Assembly: GCF_000953715.1 (NCBI RefSeq)
Contig: NZ_LN824141.1
Coordinates: forward strand, 1,800,501-1,864,500
DNA length: 64,000 nucleotides
DNA from: Defluviitoga tunisiensis
GTDB taxonomy: Bacteria; Thermotogota; Thermotogae; Petrotogales; Petrotogaceae
Reading direction: 5' to 3'
Shown here piece after piece: positions 51,199 to 59,323 of this stretch. Each line of letters starts with the position of its first letter. Positions within the stretch are counted from its first letter, which is position 1. The notes beneath the pieces were generated by a model that saw only the letters and a list, made by a program, of their open reading frames with translations, had not been told where the DNA came from and did not search any database. The translations under genes were made by a program, and so were the position numbers.

Positions 51199-51237
51199 TT
51201 TGAGCCTCCTGTAAATGATTATCTTTATTTCTAATTC

Positions 51238-51530
51238 GGTACTTGTACCAAGGTGGGAAAGGGCTTCGCCCTAGACCCGTTATAAATTCAAAAACATTAA
51301 TAAACAATTGATTTCGGTACTTGTACCAAGGTGGGAAAGGGCTCCGCCCTAGACCCGTTATAAATTCAAAAATATTAATAAACAATTGCTTTCGGTACTT
51401 GTACCGAGGAGTGGGAAAGGGCTCCGCCCTAGACCCATTATAAATTCAAAAACATTAATAAACAATTGATTTTGGTACTTGTACCGAGGAGTGGGAAAGG
51501 GCTCCGCCCTAGACCCATTATAAATTCAAT
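51238..51530. repeat. Tandem array of four GGTAC-type repeats (about 78 bp each)
   Basis: Copies start with GGTACTTGTACC at 51238, 51316, 51394 and 51474 (periods 78, 78 and 80). Each contains a GGGCTYCGCCCTAGACCC hairpin and a shared tail of about 30 bases. Same family as the 38.3 kb array but a different subtype. It lies between ahcY and the TPR-like gene. Confidence 0.9.
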
Positions 51531-51549
51531 ATGCTATTATGCAAATTTT

Positions 51550-52779
51550 TTAAGAGTATAAAAATTGACAGATTCTCCAGCCAAATATTAATCTTAATGC
51601 CTCAAAAAAAGGTAAATCCAAATAAAATGTAAATGATTTTCCAAACTGTCTACCCATTTCTGTAAATAGTGTGCTTAAATTTTCAAAATATGTTGGACCT
51701 TTTAAGCTTACTTTTATTGCATTTTTTGGAATAGAGAACAGGTTGAAAACAGGTTTGCCTTTTGGTTCTATAGAAGGAATGAGGGCAATAGGTATTTTAT
51801 CGAAGGTATATTGTATTTTTTTACAGAGACTATTAAAATTACGTGAGTCATTATCGTTATAATATTTGTAGAACAAAACCTCATATAATTCTGAATCGTC
51901 GTTAGAATAGGTTTTAGGTTTGCCAATATCAAACAACACTCTCTCATATAACATACAATACAAAGGAACTTCAACAACTTGAGAAGTCGATAACATCCTT
52001 ACACACTTCTCACATGCAGTATCTCCATCTCTTAACATAACCGCCGTTGAGCTTGCTTTTTCAGTATCTTCCATCAATATTGCAATGTAATAGTTTAGTA
52101 GATTGAGTGTTTTTTTAGCTTTACCTTCAAGATAGGATTTTGACATAAAGGAAAGGCCTTTTTGTATATCTTTATCATAAAGACTTAAAGCAATGTTTAT
52201 ATAAGAATAATTTAATATTTTGTTGGCTGCTTCAATAAATTTATAACATTGAGCATAGTTTCTTTCTCTAAGAAAGAAAAGACTCATGGTTAAATAGCTT
52301 AATCCATTTTTTGGATATTTCTCTATTAAATCACTAAGGTAATTAAAAGAATCTTCATCTTTTCTAATTATTTTTAGAAAACCTAAATTAACCTGAGAAT
52401 CATAATTATTGTAGTTGATAAGAAACATTTTTTCAGCTTTCTGGTAATCACTACGTAAAAGATGCATCAATCCAAACTGATTATTGTATTCTTGAATGCT
52501 TTTGTTTGCTAATCTTAACTCGAAAAAATAAGCAAGCTTTTGGTTTGATAAATCAATATCGTTAATCATTAGGTCAAACCAATTATTAAGATTATTTATT
52601 GAAACATTTAATTTTTCGATTTCGTAGTCGGGTTTGTATACTACTTTGACTTTTTCCTTTTTTTCTTCTTTTTCTGTTATCTTAATTCCTTTTTTTTCAA
52701 GCTCTTTTTCTAATTCTTTTTTTACTTGATATATTTTTTTTAACTTATCTTCTTGTTTATCGTTTTGTTTTTCATTCAT
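51550..52779 (-). CDS. TPR-like helical repeat protein of unknown function
   Basis: The 409-residue protein starts with a charged lysine/glutamate-rich coiled coil (about 1-60) and continues as helical pairs that look like tetratricopeptide repeats (LRSDYQKAEKMFLINYNNYD, LIEKYPKNGLSYLTMSLFFL, ERNYAQCYKFIEAANKILNY). A different C-terminal part (ALIPSIEPKGKPVFNLFSIP) follows, with a final aromatic stretch. No signal peptide. Its ATG overlaps the end of radC by 8 bases, making it the last gene of an eight-gene operon. A scaffold or regulatory role is possible. Confidence 0.7.
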   Translation of the reverse strand: MNEKQNDKQEDKLKKIYQVKKELEKELEKKGIKITEKEEKKEKVKVVYKPDYEIEKLNVSINNLNNWFDLMINDIDLSNQKLAYFFELRLANKSIQEYNNQFGLMHLLRSDYQKAEKMFLINYNNYDSQVNLGFLKIIRKDEDSFNYLSDLIEKYPKNGLSYLTMSLFFLRERNYAQCYKFIEAANKILNYSYINIALSLYDKDIQKGLSFMSKSYLEGKAKKTLNLLNYYIAILMEDTEKASSTAVMLRDGDTACEKCVRMLSTSQVVEVPLYCMLYERVLFDIGKPKTYSNDDSELYEVLFYKYYNDNDSRNFNSLCKKIQYTFDKIPIALIPSIEPKGKPVFNLFSIPKNAIKVSLKGPTYFENLSTLFTEMGRQFGKSFTFYLDLPFFEALRLIFGWRICQFLYS

Positions 52780-53443
52780 TGATTTCTACCCTCCTACCCA
52801 TCGAAAAACTATAATATTCATTTTTTCCTATTATAACATGGTCGTTCATTGGAATACCTATTATTTTTCCGGATTCAGCAATTGTTTTTGTAATTTCGAC
52901 ATCGTTTATACTAGGGGTTGAATCTCCAGAAGGATGATTATGAACTATAATAAGAGAGATTGAATTGTGTATTATTGCTTCTCTAAAAATATCTCGTGGA
53001 TGTACCATCGACATATTTGCTGTTCCATTACTAATATTTTTTATGGTAATAATGTTTAATTTTGAATCTAAAAATATTGCCCTTACTGTTTCGCTTTTTA
53101 AATGAATCATATCTTGACATATATTATATGCTTCATAGGGAGAGGTAATTTTATCTTGTTTTTCTCTTAATTTTTGTAGATGGAATCTTTTCCCTATTTC
53201 AAGGGCAGCTTTTAAGTTGATAGCGCTAACCCTTCCAACTCCTTTTTTACTTGATAGTTCTTTAAGAGAAGCCTGTTCTAGGGTAGGAAGTGTTTTATAT
53301 TCGTCTAGCAATAATTGAGTGGCCTCAAAAACATTTATTCCTTTTACTCCATGCCTTATAATCAGTGCGATTAACTCAGCATCAGTTAGACTTGAAGGGC
53401 CATATTTCTCAAGCTTTTCTCTAGGCAATAGTTCCTCATCCAT
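52772..53443 (-). CDS. radC: RadC family protein (JAB/MPN+ domain)
   Basis: I choose ATG 53443, directly after AAAAGGAGAAAAAG; the longer frame overlaps maf. The 223-residue protein begins PREKLEKYGPSSLTDAELIA, then has a helix-hairpin-helix part (LSSKKGVGRVSAINLKAAL) and a JAB1/MPN+ zinc motif, IVHNHPSGDSTPS-ND, near residue 165. Its biological role is unsettled; a link to recombination has been proposed and disputed. Metal ligands are intact. Confidence 0.93.
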   Translation of the reverse strand: MDEELLPREKLEKYGPSSLTDAELIALIIRHGVKGINVFEATQLLLDEYKTLPTLEQASLKELSSKKGVGRVSAINLKAALEIGKRFHLQKLREKQDKITSPYEAYNICQDMIHLKSETVRAIFLDSKLNIITIKNISNGTANMSMVHPRDIFREAIIHNSISLIIVHNHPSGDSTPSINDVEITKTIAESGKIIGIPMNDHVIIGKNEYYSFSMGRRVEINE

Positions 53444-53456
53444 CTTTTTCTCCTTT

Positions 53457-54032
53457 TTATTGAACTGTAGATATGAACTTGTTAATTTCTCTGAATAATT
53501 TTGCAACGGGTAGTCCCATTATGTTGTAGTAATCTCCTTCAATTTTTTTAACAAATACTGCGGCAAAATCTTGTATTGCATAGGCACCCGCCTTATCATA
53601 CGGAGAATAATTTGTTATGTAATAGTCAATAAGTTTATCTTCTAATTCGTAAAAGGTAACATGCGAAACTTCAGAAAATGACGTTGCCTTTTCTTTTGTT
53701 CTTAAGGTCACACCAGTATAAACTTGGTGGGTGCACCCAGATAAGGTTTTTAAAATTTTAAAAGCTTCATCATAATCTTTAGGTTTTCCAAAAATAGTAT
53801 TGCCTAAAGCTACTATAGTATCAGCTGTAATTAATAGTTCTTCATGAAATAGAGGAATATCATGGCTCTTGTTTAGAGATATTTCTTTTACCATTTCTTG
53901 TGGGTTATTTGAAGTACTTTTTTCATTATTGTTTGATACTCTAATTGAAAAATCTTTTACTATCAATTTTAGTAGTTGCTGTCTTCTGGGAGAAGACGAA
54001 CCTAATACTATTTTAATTCTTGAATTGATCAA
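53457..54032 (-). CDS. maf: Maf family nucleoside triphosphate pyrophosphatase
   Basis: TTG start 9 bases after AAGGAG, giving LGSSSPRRQQLL at the N-terminus, the family hallmark. Also visible: ITADTIVALGN, FGKPKDYDEAF, LSGCTHQVYTGV and DKAGAYAIQDFAAVFV. The family hydrolyses dTTP, UTP or modified nucleotides to monophosphates and may limit septum formation. About 191 residues. Its start overlaps the end of the Gx transporter gene by 20 bases. Confidence 0.93.
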   Translation of the reverse strand: MINSRIKIVLGSSSPRRQQLLKLIVKDFSIRVSNNNEKSTSNNPQEMVKEISLNKSHDIPLFHEELLITADTIVALGNTIFGKPKDYDEAFKILKTLSGCTHQVYTGVTLRTKEKATSFSEVSHVTFYELEDKLIDYYITNYSPYDKAGAYAIQDFAAVFVKKIEGDYYNIMGLPVAKLFREINKFISTVQ

Positions 54033-54531
54033 ATTTTACACTCCTTAATATTGCGCTAACTATTGTGGAATTGATAAAAGCTGTGATGACACCAAAAAAT
54101 AGCATATAGGGATAGTACCATATTATTCCTTTTGATTTTACAATAAATATGCCTGCTATTAGTGTTTGAACTGTATTACTGAAAAAAGCTCCTATTTCAC
54201 TTATTCCTAGTACACTAGCTTTTTTCATTAGTTTGAAAGAGATCGACATAGTAAGGGCACTCGCAACTGCACCACCTAACCCCATCCAAAACATTGGTGA
54301 TAAAAATCGACCACTTAAAATAGAACCTAACAATGTTTTTAGTAGGGCTATGTATAATGTATTGGTTAACCCAACATCTGTTACTACAGAAAGGAGTAAC
54401 GGAAAATTAGAAAATCCCCAACGTGCTCCTGGAATAGCTACCGGAAGTGGTAAAAAACTTTCGACATAATAAACAGCAGACGCTAGGGCGGTTAAGATAG
54501 CAATGTATGATATTTTTTTTGTTTTCACCAT
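54013..54531 (-). CDS. Gx transporter family membrane protein (heptaprenyl diphosphate synthase component I-like)
   Basis: The 172-residue protein has five or six membrane helices and the conserved stretch LPLPVAIPGARWGFSNFPLL (family PF07456, named after component I of a prenyl synthase but predicted to be a transporter of the ECF type). The start overlaps the NusG-II gene by 7 bases. Genes of this family often sit beside NusG-II and ApbE genes, as here, which points to flavin or electron-transfer related transport. Substrate unknown. Confidence 0.8.
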   Translation of the reverse strand: MVKTKKISYIAILTALASAVYYVESFLPLPVAIPGARWGFSNFPLLLSVVTDVGLTNTLYIALLKTLLGSILSGRFLSPMFWMGLGGAVASALTMSISFKLMKKASVLGISEIGAFFSNTVQTLIAGIFIVKSKGIIWYYPYMLFFGVITAFINSTIVSAILRSVKFDQFKN

Positions 54532-54902
54532 GTGTATAAATCGACTCCTGCTTTGTTTTGATTTCCAGTAGGTTTAACAACTACTTTATTAGGTATGCAA
54601 ATAATGGGTTGGTTTGGTGTGCTTACCCAGCCAGTAGTTTCACAAATTTTATCTGGACAAGTAGCCTCATTAACCCTAACAGCATTATTAAAATATTCAA
54701 CATTCATCAAGAACTCTTCGTCTTCGTTGTATATACTGTAAGTGCCTTCTTTACGAATTTCTAATATTATTTTACCTTTTAAATAAACTTGAGCTCCGTC
54801 TACCAGTCCTGCTGAACGAAAAAAAGTTATAGACATAAAAAAAAAGATTATAATAAAAATAATAATCAAAATGAAAATGTCACTCTTTTTTGCAAACTTC
54901 AT
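54525..54902 (-). CDS. NusG domain II-containing membrane-anchored protein
   Basis: One membrane helix (FILIIIFIIIFFFMSITFF) is followed by about 95 residues outside the membrane forming a NusG-II beta domain: QVYLKGKIILEIRKEGTYSI, then EATCPDKICETTGWVS and QPIICIPNKVVVK. The two Cys in CPDKIC and the later Cys are typical of this stand-alone version, not of the transcription factor NusG. It overlaps the ApbE stop codon by one base. Role unknown; regularly found with ApbE and Gx transporter genes. Confidence 0.85.
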   Translation of the reverse strand: MKFAKKSDIFILIIIFIIIFFFMSITFFRSAGLVDGAQVYLKGKIILEIRKEGTYSIYNEDEEFLMNVEYFNNAVRVNEATCPDKICETTGWVSTPNQPIICIPNKVVVKPTGNQNKAGVDLYTW

Positions 54903-55942
54903 TATTTAATTTTCTCCCTAAAATAATCAAATCCACTTGTTTCTGTACTTTCACCTGTAGGAGAAATTACAAGAGCTTGAATACCAAAATCAGTAAAATG
55001 CTCTAGTGCAGGATTATCATATCCTAAAACAAAAAGAGCGGTTGAAAAGACATCAGCAATCATCACATTTTCTGATATAACTGTTACACTTACCGCACCT
55101 GTTGCAGGATAACCTGTCTGTGGATCTATTATGTGGTGGTATTTTATCCCGTCTGAAATGAAATATCTTTCATAATTACCAGAAGTAGCAACTCCACCAT
55201 TTGTAAGATAAATTGTATCTATTGATGTAAAGTATTCGTCTGAAAAAGGATCCCTTATACCTATAACCCAAGCAAGCTCTTTAAACTTTGGACCTATAAT
55301 ACCTATATCTCCACCAGCATCAATAAACCCTGTTGCTTTTGGATCTACTTCTCTAATTCTTTGAATAACCAAATCAACGGCATATCCTTTAGCTATTGCT
55401 CCTAGATCCACTTCTACTCCTTCTTTTAAAAGAGAAACTTGCATATTATCTTTGTCAATATCAATAAATCTATAATCTACATAACTCAATGCTTCATTAA
55501 TTTCTTCCTGAGTAGGTACTCGTTTTGTAGAAAACTCATCATCAAATCCCCAAAGTTTAATTAATGGTCTAACGGTTGGATCAAAAGCTCCACCAGTCAA
55601 AGCAGCATAATTATATGCAGATTGAAACAAAAATAATGCTTCTTCATCTACTGTTACTGTTCCATTTTGGTTTAAAATAGATACTAGACTGTCCTGCACA
55701 TTGGGACTATATTTATTATGAATCCTTAAAAACTCTTTTTCTGCAATATTAATTAAAACATCAGAAGACACTTTATCTCCTGCTAAATTAACCCTAATTA
55801 CCGTTCCTAAAGACGGAAAAATTTTTTCACTGTAAACCGGAGTAGGCTTAGAAAAAATAAGTAAAGATAGCAGAACAACTCCAACCGCTATTGCTGCAAT
55901 ATATATGTATAGTCTTATACTTCGACCACTTTTCTTCCGCAA
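54902..55942 (-). CDS. apbE: FAD:protein FMN transferase ApbE
   Basis: TTG 55942 lies 10 bases after GGAG; GTG 55951 is only 1 base from it. About 346 residues: a membrane anchor (LYIYIAAIAVGVVLLSLLIF) and then the ApbE domain with FPSLGTVIRV, GGAFDPTVRPLIKLWGF, DLGAIAKGYAVD, GFIDAGGDIGI and YHHIIDPQTGYPA, plus the late DVFSTALFVLG. ApbE moves FMN from FAD onto Thr of target proteins outside the cytoplasm, using Mg. No flavinylated target with an SGAT-like site is visible in the window, so it must be elsewhere. The gene overlaps the end of amrS by 28 bases. Confidence 0.92.
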   Translation of the reverse strand: MRKKSGRSIRLYIYIAAIAVGVVLLSLLIFSKPTPVYSEKIFPSLGTVIRVNLAGDKVSSDVLINIAEKEFLRIHNKYSPNVQDSLVSILNQNGTVTVDEEALFLFQSAYNYAALTGGAFDPTVRPLIKLWGFDDEFSTKRVPTQEEINEALSYVDYRFIDIDKDNMQVSLLKEGVEVDLGAIAKGYAVDLVIQRIREVDPKATGFIDAGGDIGIIGPKFKELAWVIGIRDPFSDEYFTSIDTIYLTNGGVATSGNYERYFISDGIKYHHIIDPQTGYPATGAVSVTVISENVMIADVFSTALFVLGYDNPALEHFTDFGIQALVISPTGESTETSGFDYFREKIK

Positions 55943-56916
55943 TTTTCGCACTCTCCTTTTGGGTTTAAACCTTTTATATCAATATTATATCCATTTCTCG
56001 AGATAAGAAGAACGCCACAATCCGGACAATATGTGCTTTCATATTCTGGTTTCCTGACGTTTCCAAGATAAACAAAATTAAGATATTCCTTAGCTAATTT
56101 ATATGCCTCTTCCAAAAAAGAAAGGTTCGTAGCTGGTTTATCAAACTTATATGAGGGATGATATCTAGATAAATGAAGGGGTATGTCTTTTGATAAGCTT
56201 GACAACCAAATAAATTCTTTTTCTAGCATATCTAAATCATCATTTATCGTAGGAACAATCAACGTTGTTACCTCGACATGTAAATTACTTTCTATCGATA
56301 GTTGTATGGTTCGTTTAACTGGTTCTAAGCTACCTTTTAAATATTTCCTATATATCTTATCATCAAAACATTTTAAATCAACGTTTAAAGCATCAATATA
56401 TTGTAACATTAATTTTAAAGCTTCTTCGTTGATATAGCCATTTGTTACCAAAACGTTGTAATTTTCAGGATCCGCATATTTAATTGCTCTTGCTGAATCT
56501 AACACAAACTCGAACCATACTATTGGTTCAGAGTATGTATAAGCTACTCCATGAACATTTTCATAATTTTCGAGTATAGCAGGTAATGCTTTAGGAAATA
56601 CCTTTCTTAGATTTGTAGGTTTTTCTTGAGATATATCGTAGTTCTGACAAAAAGGGCATTGTAAATTGCATCCCCATGTTCCTAAAGAGAGTATTTTTTC
56701 TCCCGGATGAAAATGATAAAGGGGCTTTTTCTCCATCGGATCTAATCCCATGCTGGTTGTATCAGCATAATTTAGAGAATACATTTCACCACCGATATTT
56801 TGTCTAACCCCGCAAATCCCCTTTTTATTTGGATATAATATACACTCGTGCGGGCATAAAGTACATTTTAATATATCGTCTTTGTACACTTCATAAAACA
56901 ACGAGTTTATTTTCAT
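55915..56916 (-). CDS. amrS: AmmeMemoRadiSam system radical SAM enzyme AmrS
   Basis: AGAGGTG precedes the ATG. The 333-residue protein has an N-terminal zinc-ribbon-like CTLCPHECIL, the radical SAM motif LGTWGCNLQCPFCQN (CxxxCxxC near residue 83), TYSEPIVWFEF, VLVTNGYI, DLKCFDDKIYRKYL, and C-terminal CPDCG...CENCGRK. It belongs to the PflA-like AmmeMemoRadiSam group of unknown reaction. It lies 22 bases after the AMMECR1 gene and overlaps ApbE. The third expected member, Memo, is not in the window. Confidence 0.93.
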   Translation of the reverse strand: MKINSLFYEVYKDDILKCTLCPHECILYPNKKGICGVRQNIGGEMYSLNYADTTSMGLDPMEKKPLYHFHPGEKILSLGTWGCNLQCPFCQNYDISQEKPTNLRKVFPKALPAILENYENVHGVAYTYSEPIVWFEFVLDSARAIKYADPENYNVLVTNGYINEEALKLMLQYIDALNVDLKCFDDKIYRKYLKGSLEPVKRTIQLSIESNLHVEVTTLIVPTINDDLDMLEKEFIWLSSLSKDIPLHLSRYHPSYKFDKPATNLSFLEEAYKLAKEYLNFVYLGNVRKPEYESTYCPDCGVLLISRNGYNIDIKGLNPKGECENCGRKVVEV

Positions 56917-56938
56917 TAATTATTCACCTCTAAATACT

Positions 56939-57460
56939 TTAATAATACCTTTCTACAGTAAATCTATATATTTCAACCGGTTCATCTTTATATATACCGG
57001 CTTTCATTTTAGCAATTCTTAACTGTTCCTCAACAGTATCTACTCCCTCAATATCTGGTAGCAAAACCCCTTTTTTGTATCCACTTTTTACAACTACGCC
57101 ATAAACCTTGGGATTAAGATCTTTTGTATCTTCAACCTTTTCTAAATCTGATAATATATCAACTGAAATAACCAAATCTTCTAGCTCTGATGGACTAACT
57201 GGAGGAAATCTAGGATCCCTAGTGGCGGCAGCAATAGCATTTTCTTGTATTTCTTCAATAAGATTTTTATATATAGGAAATATTGTTCCTATACAACCTC
57301 TTAATTGTCCATCTTTTTTGTGAATGCTAACAAAACAACCTCTCTTTTTAGCAAATATTTCTTTTGGAAGTGTGTCATCAAATTTTATTCTTTTTTTATC
57401 TTTAACATAATTTTCTATTACTTTTTGAGCCCAAATTACATAAGGATGACTTTTATCCAT
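56939..57460 (-). CDS. amrA: AMMECR1 family protein (AmmeMemoRadiSam system protein A)
   Basis: The 173-residue protein carries the AMMECR1 core: GCFVSIHKKDGQLRGCIGTI (the conserved LRGCIG), IAAATRDPRFPPVSPSEL and SVDILSDLEKV, then GVLLPDIEGVDTVEEQL. Function unknown; members usually occur with Memo and AmrS. It is the first gene of the minus-strand operon running to 51550. An AAGGAG lies 12 bases ahead of the ATG. Confidence 0.93.
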   Translation of the reverse strand: MDKSHPYVIWAQKVIENYVKDKKRIKFDDTLPKEIFAKKRGCFVSIHKKDGQLRGCIGTIFPIYKNLIEEIQENAIAAATRDPRFPPVSPSELEDLVISVDILSDLEKVEDTKDLNPKVYGVVVKSGYKKGVLLPDIEGVDTVEEQLRIAKMKAGIYKDEPVEIYRFTVERYY

Positions 57461-57644
57461 TTGTATAAGATGCTCCTTTCTTACAAAACAAACTTTTTGA
57501 AAACTATATTTTAAAATATAACAATTATTAAATGATATATTAAACTTTATTTTTCATTTGTGAATTATAATATGGAATGAGTATGAATTTATTAGTTTAA
57601 CAAACTTTTATAAAATACTGACGGTATAAGGAGATTTAGTTGAT

Positions 57645-59096
57645 ATGGCAAAGTACAACAAAACAATGATCCTTTCAATCATGGAAGCATCTAGCTATAA
57701 TGCTTTCTATATAGCTACTCAGGGCTTTATATTTACAACTCTTGCTCTATATTTTAACGCTTCGCCTTTGTATATATCAATAATGACCTCTTTTCCAATT
57801 ATAGCACAAATGTTTCAAATTTTTACTCCAAAAGTAAATAATATGATTGGTTCAAGGAAAAAAGGGATGGTCGTAAACGCTTTTGTATCGAGGAGTTTGT
57901 TCCTTGTTCTTCCAATATTAATTTTTCTTGATGTGAGATCTAATAATTCTTTATTATTAATTATTTTACTTTTTTCTTTTTTTGGTACGTTTGTGGGTAA
58001 TACGTGGACTGCTTTGATGAAAGAAGTTGTTCCTTTTGACTTAAGAGGAAAATATTTTGGTATCAGAAATATTTTTTCTTCAATCGCAGGTATGGTTATG
58101 TTATTTTTGTACACAAAATTACTAGAACTTCCTAATCTAAAAACTGGTCTTCTATTTGTGACTATCCTAATGTCTTTTTTTGCAATCCTTTCAGCCTTTT
58201 TATTATCAAAGCATGAATTTCCTCAGAATAATGGAGAAGAAAAATTTTTAAAAATTAATCTAGCTCAACCTTTTAAAGACAAAAATTTCAGAAATTATTT
58301 AATATTTATCTTTTTTTGGAATTTTGCTATAGAATTTTCTAAACCCTATTTTTCTTACTTTGAAGTTGCTATATTAAACGTTGACTATAATTATTTGGCA
58401 GCGATGAGTATTCTTAACAGTGTTGTGGCAATACTTCTTTATTTAGTTTATGGAGCTCTTGCAGACGCCTTTGGAAGCAAAAATGTATTGACTTTAGGTA
58501 TTTTTTTATCTACTTTTAGCCCTTTAATGTACTTCCTTATGACCCCAAGTAATTATAGAAGTATTTTATTCTTAAACGCTATTTTTTCTGCTTTTGCGTG
58601 GTCTGCAATTAACTTATCTATATTCAATTTATTGTTAGAATTAACTAAAGATCCTTCTGAGAATTATATTGCAGCAAATTCTCTTATGGGAGGAATGGCT
58701 GCAATATCAGCCTCACTTATTGGAGGTTCAGTTGCAAACGTTCTTAAAGACACTCAAATTAATTTTTTAGGTGATACCTATCACGGTATCCAAATAATTT
58801 TTATTATAGGGTTTGTTTTGAGAATTATTTCTGTTACAATATTGAGTGAGGTAGAGGCAATTCAAAAACCTATGAGATATAAAGGGGTTTTTTCAACAGA
58901 AGGCACCCTATCTAGAAGCAGGGAAACTGATATGCCTTTCGTTGAATTTTTTCAAAAAAGGAAACCACCTTTAAAAGACAAGCAATATACGCAAGAACAA
59001 CCGGAAAATGACGAAAACAAAGAACCTCAAAAATCTGAAGAATCAAATAAACAAAGTAGCCCTACTACAGATGAAGAACAATTGAAACAAGAGTGA
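57645..59096 (+). CDS. MFS transporter
   Basis: ATG after AAGGAG. The 483-residue protein has 12 hydrophobic segments in two halves. It starts with ASSYNAFYIATQGFIFTTLA, has a cytoplasmic loop with FDLRGKYFGIRN (a variant of the MFS DRxGRR-type loop) and ends with a charged, glutamine/glutamate-rich tail (EQPENDENKEPQKSEESNKQ) of about 70 residues. The substrate cannot be read from the sequence. A TATAAT-like box lies near 57566. Confidence 0.85.
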   Translation: MAKYNKTMILSIMEASSYNAFYIATQGFIFTTLALYFNASPLYISIMTSFPIIAQMFQIFTPKVNNMIGSRKKGMVVNAFVSRSLFLVLPILIFLDVRSNNSLLLIILLFSFFGTFVGNTWTALMKEVVPFDLRGKYFGIRNIFSSIAGMVMLFLYTKLLELPNLKTGLLFVTILMSFFAILSAFLLSKHEFPQNNGEEKFLKINLAQPFKDKNFRNYLIFIFFWNFAIEFSKPYFSYFEVAILNVDYNYLAAMSILNSVVAILLYLVYGALADAFGSKNVLTLGIFLSTFSPLMYFLMTPSNYRSILFLNAIFSAFAWSAINLSIFNLLLELTKDPSENYIAANSLMGGMAAISASLIGGSVANVLKDTQINFLGDTYHGIQIIFIIGFVLRIISVTILSEVEAIQKPMRYKGVFSTEGTLSRSRETDMPFVEFFQKRKPPLKDKQYTQEQPENDENKEPQKSEESNKQSSPTTDEEQLKQE

Positions 59097-59219
59097 AGTA
59101 TAATATTATGGACAAATTAATTTATACTCATATATCTATTATTCAATAATAAAAAGGTTATGATACAAAACCTTAGTTGTATTTTGTTTTGAATAAATAA
59201 AAAGCTATTGTATTTTTTT

Positions 59220-59275
59220 AATGTAAGTGAGTGGGTACAGGGCAAAGCCCTCTCTAATCCCTCTACAACTAATAT
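59220..59275. repeat. Degenerate GGTAC/hairpin repeat
   Basis: GGGTACAGGGCAAAGCCCTC with the following ATCCCTC resembles the core of the repeat units at 38.3 and 51.2 kb. It is a single copy in the valS leader. Confidence 0.45.
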
Positions 59276-59323
59276 TTATAATCAAATAAAAATACACTCT
59301 TTTTAATTAGGAGGATTCATATA

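Noticed and set aside
51199-51237. SAH riboswitch in the ahcY leader
   Set aside because: The leader is short and merges into the repeat array; no conserved riboswitch core could be recognised.
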